The notes under the pieces: model-generated
What the model saw: only the letters and a program-made list of their open reading frames with translations
Database searches by the model: none
What the model was told of the DNA's origin: nothing
Assembly: GCF_050306235.1 (NCBI RefSeq)
Contig: NZ_JBLWFH010000006.1
Location: forward strand, 124,001-188,000
Direction of reading: 5' to 3'
Source of the DNA: Glaciecola sp947496235
GTDB taxonomy: Bacteria; Pseudomonadota; Gammaproteobacteria; Enterobacterales; Alteromonadaceae
DNA: 64,000 nucleotides
Shown here: piece by piece, positions 45,047 to 53,788 of the stretch
Layout of the letters: each line of letters starts with the position of its first letter
Position numbering within the stretch: position 1 is the first letter of the stretch
Position numbers and translations under genes: made by a program

Positions 45047-45489
45047 TGAAAAAATTTAAAATAGCAGCGGGAGTGATAGGGTGCTTTTTAGCATCAACGG
45101 CTACCGCCACAGAACTGGTATATACACCCATTAATCCTAGTTTCGGGGGAAACCCGTTAAATGGGTCATTTTTACTCAATAAAGCGAATTCACAAAATCG
45201 GCATTCAGCGCCATTAACTGAGCGTTCATATGATGAGAGACTGCAAGAATCTCTTGAGCGTGCTTACATCAACCGAATTGTTCGAGAAATTACTGATTTA
45301 GCTTTTGGTGAGCAAGAAGTTGATGAAAATGGCAACCCAATAGACAGTATTTTCGACCAAGACAGTATCTTTACCAGCGGTGATTTTCAAGTCGAATTAA
45401 TTACGTCAAATCCAGACAGTATAATTGTCAATATAACCAATCTTGTTAGCGGCGAAGTGACAATTGTTGAAATTCCGAGATTTGGTTAA
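45046..45489 (+). CDS. csgF: Curli assembly factor CsgF
   Basis: 147 residues from ATG 45046, with AGGGGA at 45031-45036; an ATG six bases earlier is too close to it. Signal peptide (cleavage near STATATEL), then LVYTPINPSFGGNPLNGSFLL, the N-terminal motif of CsgF that plugs into the CsgG pore. The C-terminal part is variable. CsgF links the secretion pore to CsgB nucleation at the outer surface. One-base overlap with csgE shows coupling. Confidence 0.9.
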   Translation: MKKFKIAAGVIGCFLASTATATELVYTPINPSFGGNPLNGSFLLNKANSQNRHSAPLTERSYDERLQESLERAYINRIVREITDLAFGEQEVDENGNPIDSIFDQDSIFTSGDFQVELITSNPDSIIVNITNLVSGEVTIVEIPRFG

Positions 45490-45500
45490 GGGTTGGCATA

Positions 45501-46271
45501 ATGAGAAGTTTCTTAGCAGTAATAGGGGCCATCACATTAACAGGTTGTCAATCAATAACGAATACCATACCACCCTATCAAGAACAAGCAAATGTCATTG
45601 AAATCAGTGATACGTTAAGTGAATTAAAATCCTTACCTTCTCCTGTGGGACAGATTCCGGTGTCCGTTTATTCGTTTCGTGACCAAACGGGACAATATAA
45701 ACCGTCTTCAGGTGCCAGTTCTTTCTCCACCGCGGTAACACAGGGCGCAACCTCAATCCTTGTGCAAACTTTGAGTCAAACTGATTGGTTTTTACCGGTA
45801 GAACGTGAAGGTTTACAAAATATATTAACGGAACGAAAAATTGTTAGAGCCGCAAACGAAGAGAATAATTTACCCGAATTACCTCCATTGACCACTGCTC
45901 GAATCATCCTTGAAGGTGGTATTATTAGTTATGATACTAATATTCGAACGGGTGGTATGGGGGCCGAGTACTTTGGAGTCGGCGCTAGCGAATTATTCCG
46001 AGAAGATCAGATTTCGATTTACATGCGCGCTGTTGATGTTCGTACAGGGCAAGTGTTGGTTTCAGTTTCCACAAGTAAAAAAGTACTTAGCCAAGAAGTG
46101 AGAGCTGGCTTATTTAGATATGTGTCTTTTAGGCGTTTACTTGAAGCCGAAGCTGGATACACCACCAATGAGCCAATGTTTGAGTGTGTTAAACAAAGCA
46201 TTGAAAAAGCCGTTTCCGAACTAATATTGGAAGGCATAAATAAAGGTGTTTGGCGCGCTAGAGAAGCCTAG
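45501..46271 (+). CDS. csgG: Curli secretion channel CsgG (lipoprotein)
   Basis: 256 residues with lipobox LTGC (Cys17). IPVSVYSFRDQTGQYKPSS, TQGATSILVQTLSQTDWFLPVEREG and LQNILTERKIVRAANEE match CsgG, the outer-membrane nonameric pore through which CsgA and CsgB leave the periplasm. Length is close to that of the E. coli protein (277). Starts 11 bases after csgF and ends the operon; the csgD-like gene is convergent 36 bases away. Confidence 0.93.
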   Translation: MRSFLAVIGAITLTGCQSITNTIPPYQEQANVIEISDTLSELKSLPSPVGQIPVSVYSFRDQTGQYKPSSGASSFSTAVTQGATSILVQTLSQTDWFLPVEREGLQNILTERKIVRAANEENNLPELPPLTTARIILEGGIISYDTNIRTGGMGAEYFGVGASELFREDQISIYMRAVDVRTGQVLVSVSTSKKVLSQEVRAGLFRYVSFRRLLEAEAGYTTNEPMFECVKQSIEKAVSELILEGINKGVWRAREA

Positions 46272-46307
46272 CAGGCTTAATTTATCTGTAATAACTAAGT
46301 GGTATCA

Positions 46308-46964
46308 TTAGCTAATGCGCTCGTTATACCACTTTATTAATTCCACTCTGTTTCGACATTCCGTTTTTCTAAATATACTGTAAATATGCGTCTTTACTGT
46401 ATTTACACTGATATGTAAGTTGTCTGCAATCTCTTGATTTTGAGCACCATCGGCAATGCGCTCTGTTATAGCCAATTCACGTTTAGTTAATAATGGTTCC
46501 GCAACCATTTTAGTGCTGGCTAGGTTCGGTGAATTTTGTAAAGTATCGTTGATAAAACGGGTCAATAATTTTCGGCTGAACCATTTGTTATCCTGCTTTA
46601 ACTGTTGTAACCCTTTTACGGTTAAATCAAGAGATTCATCTTTTATCAGCACGCCACTCAAACCTAATTTCAAAGCAGCGTATTGGAAATCTTGATCTTT
46701 TTCGTCCACATTAAAAATGACTTTTTTTAACTTTGGGTATTGCCTCACTAACGGCAGATTTAATAACACATTATGATTACAAAACTCTGCATCAATAAAA
46801 CAAAAATCCGTTTTCGCTATGGTTTGGTTAGAAGGTTGAATTGTGCCAATTTTAGCCGAATAGCCGCATGCATCTAGTAGATCAATAAAATGACCAATAG
46901 AAGTTTTACTTCGTCTATTTAAATCTAAAGTGTGCCGCGTGAGAATAAAAGCATGTATGGCCAA
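46308..46964 (-). CDS. csgD: CsgD-like LuxR family transcription regulator
   Basis: 218 residues. The C-terminal GerE/LuxR helix-turn-helix (about 150-215) reads LTKRELAITERIADGAQNQE then HISVNTVKTHIYSIFRKTE. The N-terminal part looks like a degenerate receiver domain. This is the layout of CsgD, the master activator of curli. Here it lies convergent to csgG rather than upstream of csgE as in E. coli. Its likely target is the gap 42233-42630, by analogy only. No terminator is obvious between it and csgG. Confidence 0.75.
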   Translation of the reverse strand: MAIHAFILTRHTLDLNRRSKTSIGHFIDLLDACGYSAKIGTIQPSNQTIAKTDFCFIDAEFCNHNVLLNLPLVRQYPKLKKVIFNVDEKDQDFQYAALKLGLSGVLIKDESLDLTVKGLQQLKQDNKWFSRKLLTRFINDTLQNSPNLASTKMVAEPLLTKRELAITERIADGAQNQEIADNLHISVNTVKTHIYSIFRKTECRNRVELIKWYNERIS

Positions 46965-47063
46965 CTGCGTAATCCTTTTAAAAGCCCTATATTGGTTTTA
47001 GTTTAATAATACTACAGAATCGACTTATCTTATTCATTTCTTTAGTGGTTCTTGTATTAAAAT

Positions 47064-47092
47064 TTGCGCATCAATGGTTATGGAGGTATAAT
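47064..47092 (+). promoter_or_regulatory. Promoter of the rimP-nusA-infB operon
   Basis: TTGCGC (47064-47069), a 17-base spacer and a perfect TATAAT (47087-47092). Transcription should begin near 47099, leaving a long leader before rimP. Confidence 0.7.
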
Positions 47093-47208
47093 CCGGTTTC
47101 ATTTTGTGACTCCCTGTTTTTTCATAGTCATAGACCATGCGGCATTTCTGTTGTAATAATAGCTAATGTCCACCATTAAAGTGTTGAATAATGGTGAAAG
47201 TATTTTTT

Positions 47209-47237
47209 AGAGGCTCCGCTGGTTCGGGGCTTTTTTA
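47209..47237 (+). terminator. Leader terminator/attenuator upstream of rimP
   Basis: GCTCCG pairs with CGGGGC (one G-U) and is followed by six T, about 90 bases before the rimP start. A terminator inside a leader suggests attenuation; rimP leaders with premature terminators have been predicted in gammaproteobacteria. Confidence 0.55.
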
Positions 47238-47319
47238 TTGGTGTCGATTTAGCTAAATACGGCACTGCGTGATGGGCTTAATGCCCTTTTTTTATATTTA
47301 AATTTGGAGGTCGTTAGCT

Positions 47320-47784
47320 TTGTCTCAATTAGAGAATCGCTTAACTACTATGTTATCACCCGCGGTAGAAGCTCTAGGCTTTGAATTAGTGGGCGTTGAA
47401 TTTGTAAGGGCAGGAAAGCACAGTACTTTGCGCGTGTACATTGATCATGAAAATGGTATCGATGTGGATGATTGCGCTGATGTGAGTCATCAAGTGAGTG
47501 CTGTATTAGATGTCGAAGATCCAATTTCAACAGAATATAACCTTGAAGTTTCATCTCCTGGTATGGATCGTCCTTTATTCAAACCAGCCCACTTTCAAAA
47601 TGTGGTTGGCCAAGAAATAAGCGTTAAATTAAATATGCCACAACAAGGACGACGTAACTTTAAAGGCATGCTGCAGGCAGCAAACGAGAACGATTTTACC
47701 ATTTTGGTGGATAAAGAAAGCTTTACCCTTGCATACGCAAACGTTGGAAAAGCTAACTTGGTGCCAAACTTCAATGAATTATAA
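47320..47784 (+). CDS. rimP: Ribosome maturation factor RimP
   Basis: 154 residues from a TTG start, with GGAGG at 47306-47310 upstream. LENRLTTMLSPAVEALGFEL and LRVYIDHENGIDVDDCADVS, then YNLEVSSPGMDRPLF, are the RimP signatures. It assists 30S subunit assembly. First gene of the operon rimP-nusA-infB-rbfA-truB, as in E. coli. The following gene is 30 bases away with its own ribosome site. Confidence 0.95.
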   Translation: MSQLENRLTTMLSPAVEALGFELVGVEFVRAGKHSTLRVYIDHENGIDVDDCADVSHQVSAVLDVEDPISTEYNLEVSSPGMDRPLFKPAHFQNVVGQEISVKLNMPQQGRRNFKGMLQAANENDFTILVDKESFTLAYANVGKANLVPNFNEL

Positions 47785-47814
47785 TTAGATTGCCGAAAGG
47801 GTAATGAGGATAAA

Positions 47815-49308
47815 ATGAACAAAGAGATTTTATTAGTTGCTGAAGCAGTTTCTAACGAAAAACAAGTTCCAAGAGAAAAAATTTTTGAAGCCCTTGAGTA
47901 TGCGTTAGCAAGTGCAACCAAGAAAAAGAATCATGGTGATATCGAAGTAAGAATTGAAATTGACCGTGATACTGGTGATTTTGACACTTTTAGACGTTGG
48001 TTAGTAATTGAAGATGATCAGCCGCAAGAAAACCCTTATGCAGAAATTACCTTATCTGCTGCACAGGTTGATGATCCTGATATTGCGCTAGGGGATTATG
48101 TAGAAGAGCAAATTGAATCTATTCAATTCGACCGAATCACAACACAGACGGCTAAACAGGTTATCGTACAAAAAGTGCGAGAAGCAGAACGCGCACAAAT
48201 GATCGCTGAATATGAAGATAAAGTCGGTGAATTGGTTACAGGTACAGTTAAGAAAGTGAATCGTGACAATATAATTATCGATTTAGGGAATAATGCTGAA
48301 GGTGTTATTTTTCGAGACGATATGTTGCCGCGTGAAACCTTTAGACCAGGCGATAGAGTGCGCGGATTGCTTTATGTGATTCGTCCAGAAGCTCGAGGTG
48401 CACAGCTATTTATTAGCCGAACACATCCGGATATGTTAGTTGAATTATTCCGCTTAGAAGTACCTGAAATTGCCGAAGAGACGTTAGAAATTAAATCTGC
48501 CGCAAGGGATCCAGGTGCACGGGCAAAAATTGCTGTAAAAACCAACGACAAACGCCTTGATCCAGTAGGTGCTTGTGTGGGCATGCGTGGTTCGCGTGTA
48601 CAGGCTGTATCGAGCGAATTAGGTGGTGAGCGAGTAGACATAGTGTTATGGGATGAAAACCCAGCGACTTTCGTCGTAAACGCGATGGCGCCAGCAGAAG
48701 TAGCCTCCATTGTAGTAGATGAAGATACTCATACCATGGATGTTGCAGTTGAAAGTGATAACCTAGCGCAAGCTATAGGTCGTAGCGGTCAAAACGTGCG
48801 TTTAGCAAGCCAATTAACAGGCTGGGAACTAAACGTGATGACTGTTGATGATATGAATAATAAACACCAAGAAGAAAACGCCAAAGTGCTCGAATTATTT
48901 ACCATGCACTTAGATATTGATGAAGATTTTGCCGGTGTTTTGGTGGACGAAGGTTTTTCAACCTTAGAAGAAATCGCCTATGTGCCTGTAGCTGAGTTGT
49001 TAGATATCGAAGGTTTAGACGAAGATATTGTAGAAGAGCTTAGAAATAGAGCAAAAGCAGCTTTAACAACTAAAGCGTTAGCCAATGAAGAATCGTTAGA
49101 AAGTGCTGAGCCAGAGCAAGAATTGTTAGATCTTGAAGGTATGGATAGACATTTAGCATATGTTTTATCTAGCCGAGGTATCACTAATCTTGAAGCATTA
49201 GCTGAACAGGGCACTGACGATATCAGTGATATTGAAGAACTGACCGAAGAAAAGGCCGGTGAACTAATTATGGCCGCTCGAAACATTGTTTGGTTTAACG
49301 AAGCTTAG
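47815..49308 (+). CDS. nusA: Transcription termination/antitermination protein NusA
   Basis: 497 residues: N-terminal RNA polymerase-binding domain (MNKEILLVAEAVSNEK), S1 domain (GELVTGTVKKVNRDNIIIDL), two KH domains (GMRGSRVQAVSSELGGER, IGRSGQNVRLASQLTGW) and two C-terminal acidic repeats (LLDIEGLDEDIVEELRNRAK and DLEGMDRHLAYVLSSRGI), the form typical of gammaproteobacteria. It binds RNA polymerase and controls pausing and termination. Length equals the E. coli protein (495). Confidence 0.97.
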   Translation: MNKEILLVAEAVSNEKQVPREKIFEALEYALASATKKKNHGDIEVRIEIDRDTGDFDTFRRWLVIEDDQPQENPYAEITLSAAQVDDPDIALGDYVEEQIESIQFDRITTQTAKQVIVQKVREAERAQMIAEYEDKVGELVTGTVKKVNRDNIIIDLGNNAEGVIFRDDMLPRETFRPGDRVRGLLYVIRPEARGAQLFISRTHPDMLVELFRLEVPEIAEETLEIKSAARDPGARAKIAVKTNDKRLDPVGACVGMRGSRVQAVSSELGGERVDIVLWDENPATFVVNAMAPAEVASIVVDEDTHTMDVAVESDNLAQAIGRSGQNVRLASQLTGWELNVMTVDDMNNKHQEENAKVLELFTMHLDIDEDFAGVLVDEGFSTLEEIAYVPVAELLDIEGLDEDIVEELRNRAKAALTTKALANEESLESAEPEQELLDLEGMDRHLAYVLSSRGITNLEALAEQGTDDISDIEELTEEKAGELIMAARNIVWFNEA

Positions 49309-49328
49309 GTCAAGGAGTCAAATATAGT

Positions 49329-51938
49329 ATGTCAGAAGTAACAATAGAAAAACTCGCCGACAGCATCGGGACCTCTGTTGATAGACTGTTACAACAGTTT
49401 AACGACGCTGGTATGCCCAAGAAATTGGGCGAATCTGTCACAGAAGATGAAAAACAGAAGCTGCTAGATTTTCTGAATAAGCAACATGGTGGAGAAGGTG
49501 CTCAAGCGCCGAAAAAAATGACCTTGCAACGCAAGACAACCAGTACCATCAGTTTAGGAAAGTCACGTGCTGTAAAAGTTGAAGTGCGTAAAAAGCGCAC
49601 TTACGTGAAACGTACAGATATTGAAGAGCAACGCTTAGCGGAAGAAGAAGCTAAACGTAAAGAAGAAGAGGCTCGAGCTAGACGTGAAGCGGAACAGAAA
49701 GCTGAAGCAGAAGCTAAACGCATTGCTGAAGAAAAAGCGCGTCAAGCAGAAGAGCAGCGCAAGGCAAAAGAAGCTGAACGTAAAGCGCAAGCAGAAAAGG
49801 CTAAAAAAGAAGCTGAAGAGCGCAAACAATCTGAATCTAGCCTAACTGAAGAAGAAAAGGCTGAGTTAGAAAAAGCGCGTGCAGAAGAAGAGCGCCTCAA
49901 GCAGCAGCAAGAAGAAGAAGCTCAGAAAAAGCTTGAAGAAGAAGCCAAAAAAGCGGCTGAAAATGCGAAAAAACTCGCAGAAGAAAACGAACGCCGCTGG
50001 AAAGAAGAAGAAGAACGACGTAAGCGCGAAGAAGCGGAAGAAGTGCACATGTACTCAAATCGCTATGCTCAGGAAGAAGAAGATCGCGAAGATATGGAAA
50101 TCGAGCGTAGTAGCCGTCGTCGCAAAAAATCAAAGAAAAATGCCGGAGAGCACTTGAAGCAAGGTTTTAATAAGCCAGCTGCGCCTGTAGAGCGTGTTGT
50201 TAAGCTGGGTGAAACCATCACTGTGGGTGAATTAGCAAGTCGTATGGCAGTTAAAGGGACAGAAGTCATTAAAACCATGATGAAAATGGGTGAAATGGCA
50301 ACTATCAACCAAGTACTGGACCAAGAGACAGCTTCTTTAGTTATAGAAGAGATGGGACATAAATATGAACTAGTGAATGAAAACGCACTAGAAGATGAAT
50401 TAATCGCAGATCTAGGTAAAGGCGAAGGCGAAACTAGAGCACCTGTAGTCACCATTATGGGTCACGTTGACCATGGTAAAACATCGCTACTAGATTATAT
50501 TCGACGCGCTAAAGTTGCCGATGGCGAAGCCGGCGGTATTACTCAGCATATTGGTGCATATAGTGTTGAGACAGAGAATGGTAGAATTGCTTTTCTAGAT
50601 ACACCAGGACACGCCGCGTTTACCGCAATGCGTGCACGGGGTGCGACAGCAACTGATATTGTTGTCGTTGTAGTCGCAGCGGACGATGGTGTCATGCCAC
50701 AAACCAAAGAAGCGATCCAACACGCTAGAGCAGCCAATGTGCCAATCATTGTTGCAGTTAACAAAATGGACAAAGAAACTGCCGATCCTGAAAGAGTGAA
50801 AACTGAATTATCTCAGTTAGAAGTCATTCCGGAAGAGTGGGGCGGTGAACACCAATTTGTAAATGTTTCAGCCAAAACAGGGTTAGGTATTGATGAATTG
50901 CTTGAAGCTATCTCTTTACATGCTGAAGTACTTGAACTTAAAGCGGTAAAAGATGGTCCAGCAAAAGGCATTGTTATCGAGTCTCGTTTGGACAAAGGTC
51001 GAGGACCAGTAGCCTCTATCTTGGTACAAGAAGGTGAGTTAAAGCCAGGGCAAATTCTCCTTTGTGGTGAAGAATATGGCCGTGTACGTGCGATGCGCGA
51101 TGAAAACGGGAATGAAGTTAAATCAGCTGGGCCTTCAACGCCGGTAGAAATACTTGGTTTATCTGGTGTACCAAATGCTGGTGAAGATGCACTTGTTGTA
51201 AAAGATGAGCGTAAAGCAAAAGAAGTTGCGGCTAAACGTCACTCTAAGAAGCGAGAACTTAAACTAGCTAAACAACAAAAAGCTAAACTTGAAAACATGT
51301 TTGCTAACATGGAAAGCGGTGAAGTTAGTGATTTAAACATAGTGCTTAAAGCCGATGTTCAAGGTTCAATAGAAGCCATCGCGGATAGTTTGGTCAAGTT
51401 GTCGACCAGCGAAGTAAAAGTCAATATCGTTGGTAGTGGCGTAGGTGGTATTACAGAAACTGACGCCTCCTTAGCGGCAGCGTCAAGTGCCATTATCATC
51501 GGCTTTAACGTACGTGCGGATGCAGCAGCGAGAAGAACAATTGAAGCTGAAGAAATTGATTTGCGCTACTACAGCATCATTTATGAGTTAATTGATGAAG
51601 TTAAGCAAGCCATGAGCGGTATGCTTGCACCTGAGTTTAAACAGGAAATCATCGGATTAGCGGAAGTAAGAGATGTATTTAAATCACCGAAATTGGGCGC
51701 TATCGCTGGTTGTATGGTCACTGAAGGAACCATTAAACGCAGTAACCCAATTCGTGTTCTTCGTGAAAACGTGGTTATTTATGAAGGTGAGCTAGAATCA
51801 CTTCGCCGCTTTAAAGACGATGTTCAAGAAGTTAAGAAAGGGTTTGAATGTGGTATTGGCGTTAAAAATTATAACGATGTAAAAGTCGGTGACCAAATCG
51901 AAGTTTACGAAATAGTAGAAGTTAAACGCGAAATTTAA
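49329..51938 (+). CDS. infB: Translation initiation factor IF-2
   Basis: 869 residues. The N-terminal ~300 residues include the small IF2 N-domain and a long highly charged Ala/Glu/Lys/Arg helix (about 90-250) that accounts for several antisense open frames. The GTPase domain has GHVDHGKTS (G1), DTPGH (G3), NKMD (G4). The C-terminal domain binds fMet-tRNA. It places initiator tRNA on the 30S subunit; the tRNA-fMet gene itself is at 39038. A terminator-like hairpin follows at 51957-51987 before rbfA. Confidence 0.97.
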   Translation: MSEVTIEKLADSIGTSVDRLLQQFNDAGMPKKLGESVTEDEKQKLLDFLNKQHGGEGAQAPKKMTLQRKTTSTISLGKSRAVKVEVRKKRTYVKRTDIEEQRLAEEEAKRKEEEARARREAEQKAEAEAKRIAEEKARQAEEQRKAKEAERKAQAEKAKKEAEERKQSESSLTEEEKAELEKARAEEERLKQQQEEEAQKKLEEEAKKAAENAKKLAEENERRWKEEEERRKREEAEEVHMYSNRYAQEEEDREDMEIERSSRRRKKSKKNAGEHLKQGFNKPAAPVERVVKLGETITVGELASRMAVKGTEVIKTMMKMGEMATINQVLDQETASLVIEEMGHKYELVNENALEDELIADLGKGEGETRAPVVTIMGHVDHGKTSLLDYIRRAKVADGEAGGITQHIGAYSVETENGRIAFLDTPGHAAFTAMRARGATATDIVVVVVAADDGVMPQTKEAIQHARAANVPIIVAVNKMDKETADPERVKTELSQLEVIPEEWGGEHQFVNVSAKTGLGIDELLEAISLHAEVLELKAVKDGPAKGIVIESRLDKGRGPVASILVQEGELKPGQILLCGEEYGRVRAMRDENGNEVKSAGPSTPVEILGLSGVPNAGEDALVVKDERKAKEVAAKRHSKKRELKLAKQQKAKLENMFANMESGEVSDLNIVLKADVQGSIEAIADSLVKLSTSEVKVNIVGSGVGGITETDASLAAASSAIIIGFNVRADAAARRTIEAEEIDLRYYSIIYELIDEVKQAMSGMLAPEFKQEIIGLAEVRDVFKSPKLGAIAGCMVTEGTIKRSNPIRVLRENVVIYEGELESLRRFKDDVQEVKKGFECGIGVKNYNDVKVGDQIEVYEIVEVKREI

Positions 51939-51956
51939 CATTTATTCCAAAGCTTG

Positions 51957-51987
51957 AAATGGAGGCATCAGGCCTCCATTTTTGTCT
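51957..51987 (+). terminator. Terminator-like hairpin between infB and rbfA
   Basis: AAATGGAGGC (51957-51966) pairs perfectly with GCCTCCATTT (51972-51981) around a five-base loop, followed by a T-rich TTTGTCTT. Only ~35 bases before rbfA, inside a normally continuous operon, so it may reduce expression of rbfA-truB or act as a processing stem. Confidence 0.7.
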
Positions 51988-52022
51988 TAACGGAAAAATT
52001 TTAAACATTAAGAGGCACTTTT

Positions 52023-52406
52023 GTGGCTAGAGAATTTTCAAGAACTGACAGAGTCAGTCAGCAGTTACATAAAGAAATCGCATTGATACTGCAACATGAA
52101 TTTAAGCACCGTCATCCAGAGGTCGGAATGATAACGCTATCTGAAGTCGAAGTATCAAAAGACTTAAGTCATGCTAAAGTCTTTATTAGTTTTTTCTTGG
52201 ATGATGAAGAAAAAAATAAAGCCGATTTTAACACATTAAAAGAATCCGCCAGTTTTATACGTGGCTTGCTGGCCAAACGTATTCGAATGCGCAGCACGCC
52301 AGCTCTGCATTTTATGTGGGACACGTCTATGCTGGAAGGTGCGCGAATTAGTGCCTTAGTGGATAAGGCAATTGCATCAGATAAAAATAGAAACTCAGAC
52401 GATTAA
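52023..52406 (+). CDS. rbfA: Ribosome-binding factor A
   Basis: 127 residues from GTG 52023 after AGAGG. REFSRTDRVSQQLHKEIALILQ, DLSHAKVFISFFLDD and MRSTPALHFMWDTSM are the RbfA motifs. It helps 30S maturation at the 5' helix of 16S rRNA, particularly in the cold. Its stop is followed at once by the truB ATG, so the pair is coupled. Confidence 0.95.
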   Translation: MAREFSRTDRVSQQLHKEIALILQHEFKHRHPEVGMITLSEVEVSKDLSHAKVFISFFLDDEEKNKADFNTLKESASFIRGLLAKRIRMRSTPALHFMWDTSMLEGARISALVDKAIASDKNRNSDD

Positions 52407-53339
52407 ATGGCCAGAAAAAGAAAAGGCAGACCAGTTAATGGTGTGCTCCTGATTAATAAACAAAAGGGGCAATCATCGAATAACGTTGTGCAGCAAGTTA
52501 AACGCCTTTTTAATGCACAAAAAGCTGGGCATACAGGCGCATTAGATCCACTTGCCACTGGCATGCTACCTGTGGGTTTAGGCGAAGCAACTAAATTCTC
52601 ACAGTTTCTATTAGATGCAGACAAAACCTATGAAGTAGTAGCTCATTTAGGGGTAAGAACAGATACCTCTGATGCTGATGGCGAAATTGTCGCTACAGCA
52701 ACTACCCAGGGCATTACACGCAAGCAGATAGATAAGGGGATTGAGACCTTTAGAGGTGAGATTCTGCAGACGCCGTCGATTTATTCAGCGTTAAAGTATC
52801 AGGGCAAACCTCTTTATTATTATGCGCGCAAGGGAATCGACGTTCCTAGGCCTACACGCAAAATCACAGTATTCGATATTCAAGTGCTCTCTTGGCAAGA
52901 TGATAAACTCACCATGAAAATCAGTTGTTCAAAAGGTACTTATATTCGAACCATAGTAGATGACCTTGGAGAGCTGTTAGGTTGCGGCGCTCACGTGGCT
53001 GAATTAAGAAGAACCAGTGTGACGCCGTTTCAAGCATCGAAAATGTTGTCGGTTGATGACCTAACAAACATGCAATCGAATAAAGAAGAGGGCAATTTTA
53101 GCGAGCTTGATGCACTTTTGTTACCCATGGATATACAAGTGGGTTCATTGGATAAAATCGAATTAGATGCAGAGGCTGCTGAAAAATTTAATCACGGAAT
53201 GCAACTGCCATTAGGGCCAGACTTTATTCAAGGCGCTAAATTAAGAGTCTACAATAAAGTTAATCAGCAATTTTTAGGGGTTGCAGAAGTTAATGCGCAG
53301 CAACAATTACAGCCTAGTAGGGTTGTGGTCTACAATTAA
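52407..53339 (+). CDS. truB: tRNA pseudouridine(55) synthase TruB
   Basis: 310 residues. GVLLINKQKGQSSNNVVQQV, then GHTGALDPLATGMLPVGLGE with the catalytic Asp (in ALDPLA), and SCSKGTYIRTIVDDLGELLG complete the TruB signature. It makes pseudouridine 55 in the T-loop of tRNAs. No gap after rbfA. The C-terminal domain is the usual short PUA-like part. Confidence 0.96.
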   Translation: MARKRKGRPVNGVLLINKQKGQSSNNVVQQVKRLFNAQKAGHTGALDPLATGMLPVGLGEATKFSQFLLDADKTYEVVAHLGVRTDTSDADGEIVATATTQGITRKQIDKGIETFRGEILQTPSIYSALKYQGKPLYYYARKGIDVPRPTRKITVFDIQVLSWQDDKLTMKISCSKGTYIRTIVDDLGELLGCGAHVAELRRTSVTPFQASKMLSVDDLTNMQSNKEEGNFSELDALLLPMDIQVGSLDKIELDAEAAEKFNHGMQLPLGPDFIQGAKLRVYNKVNQQFLGVAEVNAQQQLQPSRVVVYN

Positions 53340-53349
53340 ACAAAATAAC

Positions 53350-53377
53350 TTGTAATTTTTACTGTGCACATTATAAT
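53350..53377 (+). promoter_or_regulatory. Promoter of rpsO
   Basis: TTGTAA (53350-53355), a 16-base spacer and TATAAT (53372-53377), then GCGCGC, a GC-rich discriminator typical of ribosomal-protein promoters. The leader to the rpsO ATG is ~60 bases long and may carry the S15 autoregulatory site. Confidence 0.65.
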
Positions 53378-53444
53378 GCGCGCTCTTCAAATGTCGCTGA
53401 ATTAGTGATCGGCACATTTTAACGTGTAAACTAACGAGGTATAT

Positions 53445-53714
53445 ATGTCACTAAATACACAAGAAACAGCAGCAATTATTGCTGAACACGCTAGAGGCGA
53501 AGGTGACACAGGTTCACCTGAAGTACAAGTAGCTTTGTTGACTCACAACATCAACAAACTTCAAGGCCACTTTTCAGAGCATAAAAAAGACCACCATTCA
53601 CGTCGTGGTTTGTTGAGAATGGTTTCTCAGCGCAGAAAAATGCTTGATTATTTAAAGCGTAAAGATCTTAGCCGTTATCAAGATCTGATCAAAAAGCTAG
53701 GTCTACGTCGTTAA
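53445..53714 (+). CDS. rpsO: 30S ribosomal protein S15
   Basis: 89 residues, the normal length. SPEVQVALLTHNINKLQGHF, KDHHSRRGLLRMVSQRRKML and YQDLIKKLGLRR are diagnostic. It binds the three-way junction of 16S rRNA helices 20-22. It has its own promoter and terminator. In E. coli pnp follows; here the next gene is on the opposite strand. Confidence 0.98.
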   Translation: MSLNTQETAAIIAEHARGEGDTGSPEVQVALLTHNINKLQGHFSEHKKDHHSRRGLLRMVSQRRKMLDYLKRKDLSRYQDLIKKLGLRR

Positions 53715-53736
53715 TTCGATGGGTTAGATTAAAAAG

Positions 53737-53764
53737 AGGCGCTTCAATTGAAGCGCCTTTTTTA
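53737..53764 (+). terminator. Terminator of rpsO
   Basis: AGGCGCTTC (53737-53745) and GAAGCGCCT (53750-53758) around an AATT loop, followed by seven T. A strong terminator at the site where pnp usually begins its intergenic region. Confidence 0.92.
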
Positions 53765-53788
53765 TTACTTGAGAATATTGGTCTTGAA

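Larger units (their letters stand above)
46965..47319. other. Gap between csgD-like gene and rimP, with promoter and leader
   Basis: 355 bases without a gene. It contains the promoter at 47064-47092, a ~220-base 5' leader with a hairpin (CACCATT/AATGGTG near 47171-47200) and a terminator-like hairpin at 47212-47237. In E. coli this place holds metY; none is present here. Confidence 0.6.

Noticed and set aside
49635..50157. Several open frames on the antisense strand and in another frame of infB
   Set aside because: They are shadows of the Glu/Lys/Ala-rich N-terminal helix of IF-2, giving Phe-rich or Lys/Ser-rich translations with no protein-like features.
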